NCBI GenBank assembly: GCA_018816205.1
Contig: JAHIWJ010000166.1
Coordinates: 1 to 6,824, forward strand
DNA from: Nanobdellota archaeon
GTDB taxonomy: Archaea; Nanobdellota; Nanobdellia; Pacearchaeales; GW2011-AR1
Direction of reading: 5' to 3'
DNA length: 6,824 bases
Position numbers and translations under genes: made by a program. The first letter of the stretch is position 1, and each line of letters starts with the position of its first letter. Shown one piece after another: positions 4,509-6,824 of the stretch. Under the pieces are notes generated by a model that saw only the letters and a list, made by a program, of their open reading frames with translations, searched no databases and was not told where the DNA came from.

Positions 4509-4682
4509 ATGGCAAGCTTAACACAATCGGTTTTGGATCGAGAAGCGTCGGACATCTTGAAGGAACAGACATTTAAGCCCGAGGAGTTGTTTCTTTTGAG
4601 ATATCTGAAGAATGCCAACCGAAACTCTTCTCAGCAGCTCCAGGACGTTTACGAATTGGATATTAGTTTTTTGGAAGATTAA
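4509..4682 (+). CDS. Small acidic protein, 57 residues, unknown function
   Basis: ATG at 4509 to TAA at 4682 encodes a 57-residue protein starting MASLTQSVLDREASDILKEQ and ending DVYELDISFLED. It has 11 acidic and 6 basic residues, no cysteine, no membrane segment, and looks mostly helical. I do not recognise it. Support for a real gene is unusually good for this size: an eight-base Shine-Dalgarno at ideal spacing, a TATA-like box upstream, and a fit between two minus-strand genes with only three bases between its stop and the stop of the DUF2065-like gene. It is divergent from the 7TM/winged-helix operon. High translation and acidity could suit a small regulator, an antitoxin-like partner or a protein-binding adaptor, but no toxin gene is next to it and none of these is shown. 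Confidence 0.7.
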   Translation: MASLTQSVLDREASDILKEQTFKPEELFLLRYLKNANRNSSQQLQDVYELDISFLED

Positions 4683-4685
4683 CTT

Positions 4686-4880
4686 CTAGTAAACAAGCAC
4701 CAAGATGAGCAGAATTAATCCGATTAGGGCTTCAATCATTCCAATGAATTTTAGTTGAGATTCTTTTTTCATTAACTTTTTGATGGCCTTGATTGTTTGT
4801 TTTGGGAGTGTGAGAATGAGCATTCCTTCCAGTAAGAGTAATGATGCAAGAAAGATTAGGATTATCTGTTGCCAGAGCAT
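4686..4880 (-). CDS. Small two-helix membrane protein, DUF2065/YjeT-like
   Basis: A 64-residue protein with two hydrophobic segments (about 4-25 and 45-63) joined by a short basic loop, KQTIKAIKKLMKKESQ. The pattern EGMLILTLPKQTIKAIKKLM followed by LKFIGMIEALIGLILLI matches the general form of DUF2065 proteins such as YjeT: an LxxEG-type first helix, a proline, a basic amphipathic linker, an R/K-x-I/L-G turn and a second helix with Gly-Leu. The basic loop predicts both termini outside. The family's function is unknown. A TATA-like box 25 nt before the ATG supports the start. It is transcribed away from the signal peptidase gene, and the 92-base gap between their starts holds both promoters. 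Confidence 0.7.
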   Translation of the reverse strand: MLWQQIILIFLASLLLLEGMLILTLPKQTIKAIKKLMKKESQLKFIGMIEALIGLILLILVLVY

Positions 4881-4900
4881 GTTTTTTCGACCAAAGTGAA

Positions 4901-4909
4901 GTATAAAAG
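4901..4909 (-). promoter_or_regulatory. TATA-like box of the DUF2065-like gene
   Basis: CTTTTATAC on the minus strand is centred about 25 nt before the ATG at 4880. No Shine-Dalgarno is present. Confidence 0.45.
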
Positions 4910-4943
4910 TTTTGTGTTTGGATTTAACAATTTACAACATAGT

Positions 4944-4951
4944 TTTAAAAA
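4944..4951 (+). promoter_or_regulatory. TATA-like box of the signal peptidase gene
   Basis: TTTAAAAA is centred about 26 nt before the ATG at 4973. No Shine-Dalgarno is present. An ATG at 4965 would lie upstream of the predicted transcript start and opens only three codons. Confidence 0.45.
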
Positions 4952-4972
4952 CATATATCTCTAAATGAAAAG

Positions 4973-5761
4973 ATGAGTTTTAGGGATCTTAGAAATCTGA
5001 AGAGGCGAGAGCGGATGCTGCTTGCTGAGCTGACTCGTCTGAAGAAGAAAGAGAAACACGAGTTGGATGAATTAAAGGGAGAAACCTCGAGGCTTGAAAG
5101 TGAGCTTAACGAAGTTACTCGCAAGATTTCTATTCTGGAACCTCAATTTGGGAGGCCTAATTTTGTTGTAAGGTTTTGGAGATTTTTGCAGGAGGACACA
5201 TGGCAGTCGTGGCTGGTTTCTTTGGTGTTGTTGGTGATTCTTATTCGGTTTATTTTGTTTCCTCTTTTGTCTTTGGCTACAGGGAGCAGTCTGCCTCTTG
5301 TTGTGATTGAGTCGTGTTCAATGTATCATGAAACTTCTAATTTTGATACTTGGTGGAACAATCATTATGAGTGGTATGAAGAGCATCACATTTACAAATC
5401 AGATTTTAGGGGTTTTCCTTTCCAGAATGGGCTGAACAAGGGAGATATAATTGTTGTTTGGGGGCGGGCTGATTATAATGCCGGGGATGTTATAATTTTT
5501 CAACCAAACGAAGGCTCGAGTGCGCCGTATCCGATAATTCACCGTGTTGTCGCTGAAAATCCATACCAGACGAAGGGAGATCATAATTTTGCACAGTTGA
5601 CCGGCGGAAATCCGGCGAACGAGAGGAATATTGACGAAACTAATATTTCTCCTAGTCAGATTATTGGGAAATCTGTGTTTAGAGTTCCCTATTTGGGTTG
5701 GATAAAATTGGTTTTCTTTGAGCCGTTCAGGTCGCCTGGGGAGAGGGGGTTTTGTGGTTAA
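4973..5761 (+). CDS. Archaeal signal peptidase I (S26B type) with N-terminal coiled coil
   Basis: A 262-residue membrane peptidase that should remove signal peptides from exported proteins on the outer face of the membrane. Residues 5-55 are a charged, heptad-like coiled coil rich in Leu, Glu, Lys and Arg. One transmembrane helix follows at about 79-100. The catalytic domain has Ser116 in VIESCSMYHE, His190 in YPIIHRVV and Asp203 in TKGDHN. His in place of the bacterial Lys marks the archaeal/ER Ser-His-Asp class. GDIIVV (158-163), GDVIIFQPNE (171-180) and IIGKSVFRVPYLGW fit the remaining conserved boxes. A segment rich in Trp, Tyr and His (120-150) between the Ser box and the next strand resembles what I recall from DPANN homologues. 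No C-terminal helix is evident. The coiled coil would sit in the cytoplasm and may mediate oligomerisation. The pilin-like protein at the window start would need prepilin peptidase instead. Confidence 0.9.
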   Translation: MSFRDLRNLKRRERMLLAELTRLKKKEKHELDELKGETSRLESELNEVTRKISILEPQFGRPNFVVRFWRFLQEDTWQSWLVSLVLLVILIRFILFPLLSLATGSSLPLVVIESCSMYHETSNFDTWWNNHYEWYEEHHIYKSDFRGFPFQNGLNKGDIIVVWGRADYNAGDVIIFQPNEGSSAPYPIIHRVVAENPYQTKGDHNFAQLTGGNPANERNIDETNISPSQIIGKSVFRVPYLGWIKLVFFEPFRSPGERGFCG

Positions 5762-5762
5762 T

Positions 5763-5772
5763 CTTTAAATAT
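5763..5772 (+). promoter_or_regulatory. TATA-like box of the SET-racemase operon
   Basis: CTTTAAATAT is centred about 25 nt before the ATG at 5793 and begins two bases after the signal peptidase stop. It is one of the best TATA matches in the window and suggests that the SET gene starts its own leaderless transcript. Confidence 0.55.
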
Positions 5773-5792
5773 CTCATTAGTTTGTTTTCTGG

Positions 5793-6164
5793 ATGGTCTT
5801 GGTCAAGCGAAAAAGTAGGATTCATGGATTTGGTATCTTTACAGAAAATAAGATTTTAAAGGGAAAAATATTCTATAAAATTCCTGTGAGTTATCTGTTT
5901 AATAAAGCTCACCCGAGGTTTGCTTTTATTGGGGATAGTACTTGGGTGAATGATCCTAAGATTTTGAATTGGGTCAATCATTCTTGTGATGCAAATACTG
6001 ACCTTAAAGTAACCGAAGGAAAGCCTTCGCTTGTTGCGAAACGAAATATAAATGCCGACGAAGAAATAACTTGCGATTATAATAATACGGAAAAAGGGGG
6101 CACAAAGATCCACTGCAGATGCGGAAGTAAAAGTTGCAAAGGATATTTTCTCAGAATAAAATGA
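5793..6164 (+). CDS. Compact SET-domain protein lysine methyltransferase with post-SET zinc motif
   Basis: A 123-residue protein that should transfer methyl groups from S-adenosylmethionine to lysine side chains. RIHGFGIF (9-16) is the glycine-rich start of the SET fold. NWVNHSCDANT (59-69) forms the cofactor-binding pseudoknot. EEITCDYN (90-97) carries the catalytic tyrosine, Tyr96. HCRCGSKSC (107-115) is a post-SET motif. Its Cys108, Cys110 and Cys115, with Cys65 of NHSC, make the usual four-cysteine zinc site that completes the substrate channel. At 123 residues it is near the minimum for the fold, because the SET-I insert is very short. Archaeal SET proteins are known; one from Methanosarcina mazei methylates the chromatin protein MC1. 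A DNA-binding or ribosomal protein is therefore a reasonable but unproven substrate. The TATA-like box supports this start. The stop overlaps the racemase start (ATGA). Confidence 0.88.
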   Translation: MVLVKRKSRIHGFGIFTENKILKGKIFYKIPVSYLFNKAHPRFAFIGDSTWVNDPKILNWVNHSCDANTDLKVTEGKPSLVAKRNINADEEITCDYNNTEKGGTKIHCRCGSKSCKGYFLRIK

Positions 6165-6802
6165 AGAAAACAATGGGTCTTCTTGGAGGAATAGGTCCGG
6201 AGTCTTCTGCTAAATTTTATCTAAATTTGATTAGAGAAGTGCAGAGAAGAAAACTGGTAAAAACAAATATCGATTATCCGCATGTTGTCTTGAATAGCAT
6301 TCCTGCTCCGGAATTGGTAGATCATGACGACCTTTCTGTTTATCTTAGTGGCGTTAAGACATTAGAACGAGCCGGTGTGGATTTTATTGCGATTGTTTGT
6401 AATACGGCCTATATCCATATTGCTGAGTTGCAAGCAGCGGTTAAAGTGCCAATTATCCATTTAATGGCTCTTGTCAATTCTGTTGTTAACAGGGAAAGTG
6501 CAAAAAAAATTTTAGTTTTGGGTTCTCGCAAGTTAGTCGATTCTGGTTTATTTTCATTCGGGCACATCGAGGCGAGTTCCGAGGACAAGGATAAGATTGA
6601 CGACATAATTCTAAAACATAATATTGATGCAAGCCCATCAAAAAACAAGGCTGAAGTTATGAAATTAATTGGCAGATATAATCCTGATTTGGTGGTAATT
6701 GCTTGCACGGAGTTGTCTTCTTTTTTGATTGATCTTAAAATAAAGAAAATAGACACGTTAGACATTCTTTTGGATGAGGTTATTCGTTGCAGTGTTGCAT
6801 AA
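6161..6802 (+). CDS. Aspartate/glutamate racemase family protein
   Basis: A 213-residue enzyme of the cofactor-independent Asp/Glu racemase superfamily. It has the N-terminal signature MGLLGGIGPESSAKFY, the first catalytic cysteine in DFIAIVCNTAY (Cys80) and the second in VVIACTELSSF (Cys182). Two opposed cysteines deprotonate and reprotonate the alpha carbon, converting L- and D-amino acids. It is slightly short for aspartate racemases (about 230 residues), and CNTAH is here CNTAY. I chose ATG 6161 because it forms a 4-base ATGA overlap with the SET stop, typical of translational coupling. An in-frame ATG at 6134 would add nine residues inside the SET gene without family support. Likely products are D-aspartate or D-glutamate for cell-envelope or other use, but substrate cannot be read from sequence. 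Only 22 bases follow in the window and show nothing. Confidence 0.88.
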   Translation: MKKTMGLLGGIGPESSAKFYLNLIREVQRRKLVKTNIDYPHVVLNSIPAPELVDHDDLSVYLSGVKTLERAGVDFIAIVCNTAYIHIAELQAAVKVPIIHLMALVNSVVNRESAKKILVLGSRKLVDSGLFSFGHIEASSEDKDKIDDIILKHNIDASPSKNKAEVMKLIGRYNPDLVVIACTELSSFLIDLKIKKIDTLDILLDEVIRCSVA

Positions 6803-6824
6803 TTCGAAAATAATTCCTTATCAA

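Noticed and set aside
4509..4880. Toxin-antitoxin pair formed by the 57-residue acidic protein and the two-helix membrane protein
   Set aside because: The genes are convergent with separate promoters, and the membrane protein fits DUF2065 better than a membrane toxin.
4965..4976. Three-codon reading frame ATG AAA AGA TGA overlapping the signal peptidase start
   Set aside because: The TATA-like box places the transcript start at about 4972, so this upstream ATG is probably not in the mRNA.
6134..6160. Upstream ATG that would lengthen the racemase by nine residues
   Set aside because: It lies inside the SET gene. The ATG at 6161 forms an ATGA overlap and puts the family signature at the expected distance from the N-terminus.

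Overview
The window looks like chromosomal DNA of a DPANN-type archaeon (Woesearchaeota/Pacearchaeota-like; inferred, no marker gene settles it). The support is: a tRNA-Pro with no encoded CCA; a class III (type IV pilin) signal peptide; a Ser-His-Asp signal peptidase of the archaeal S26B type; an Sso10a-like winged helix; and TATA-like boxes centred about 25 nt before most start codons with no Shine-Dalgarno, which indicates leaderless mRNAs. Genes are short and packed, with abutting stops and overlaps.

Bases 1-677: the end of a lysine/arginine-rich ORF, a single pilin-like secreted protein, and tRNA-Pro(CGG) four bases behind it. Bases 654-1882 are a recombination hot spot. The last 24 bases of the tRNA plus one base are repeated 68 bp downstream, like an integration scar. 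Then two mobile elements sit back to back: a 224-bp non-autonomous element (768-991) and an 873-bp IS5/IS903-like insertion sequence (1001-1873). Both have GGCT(C/T)TGTT ends, and the same 9-bp target sequence TGCAGAACC occurs before, between and after them. The transposase start codon is buried in a hairpin that should form only in read-through transcripts.

Bases 1923-3431: a CBS-less IMPDH/GMP reductase-family gene, more likely GMP reductase, meets an unrecognised 155-aa gene tail to tail with no spacer. Bases 3464-4400 (minus strand): a seven-helix membrane protein overlaps a small winged-helix protein by 65 nt, a plausible membrane sensor/regulator pair. Bases 4401-4973 hold two divergent promoter regions, a 57-aa acidic ORF with an unusually strong Shine-Dalgarno, and a two-helix DUF2065-like protein.

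Bases 4973-6802 (plus strand): a signal peptidase with an N-terminal coiled coil, then a compact SET-domain lysine methyltransferase with a post-SET zinc site, translationally coupled (ATGA overlap) to an aspartate/glutamate racemase-family enzyme. The most interesting items are the nested mobile elements with their start-codon hairpin, the SET-racemase operon, and the 7TM-winged helix pair. I see no CRISPR array, toxin-antitoxin pair or known defence system.
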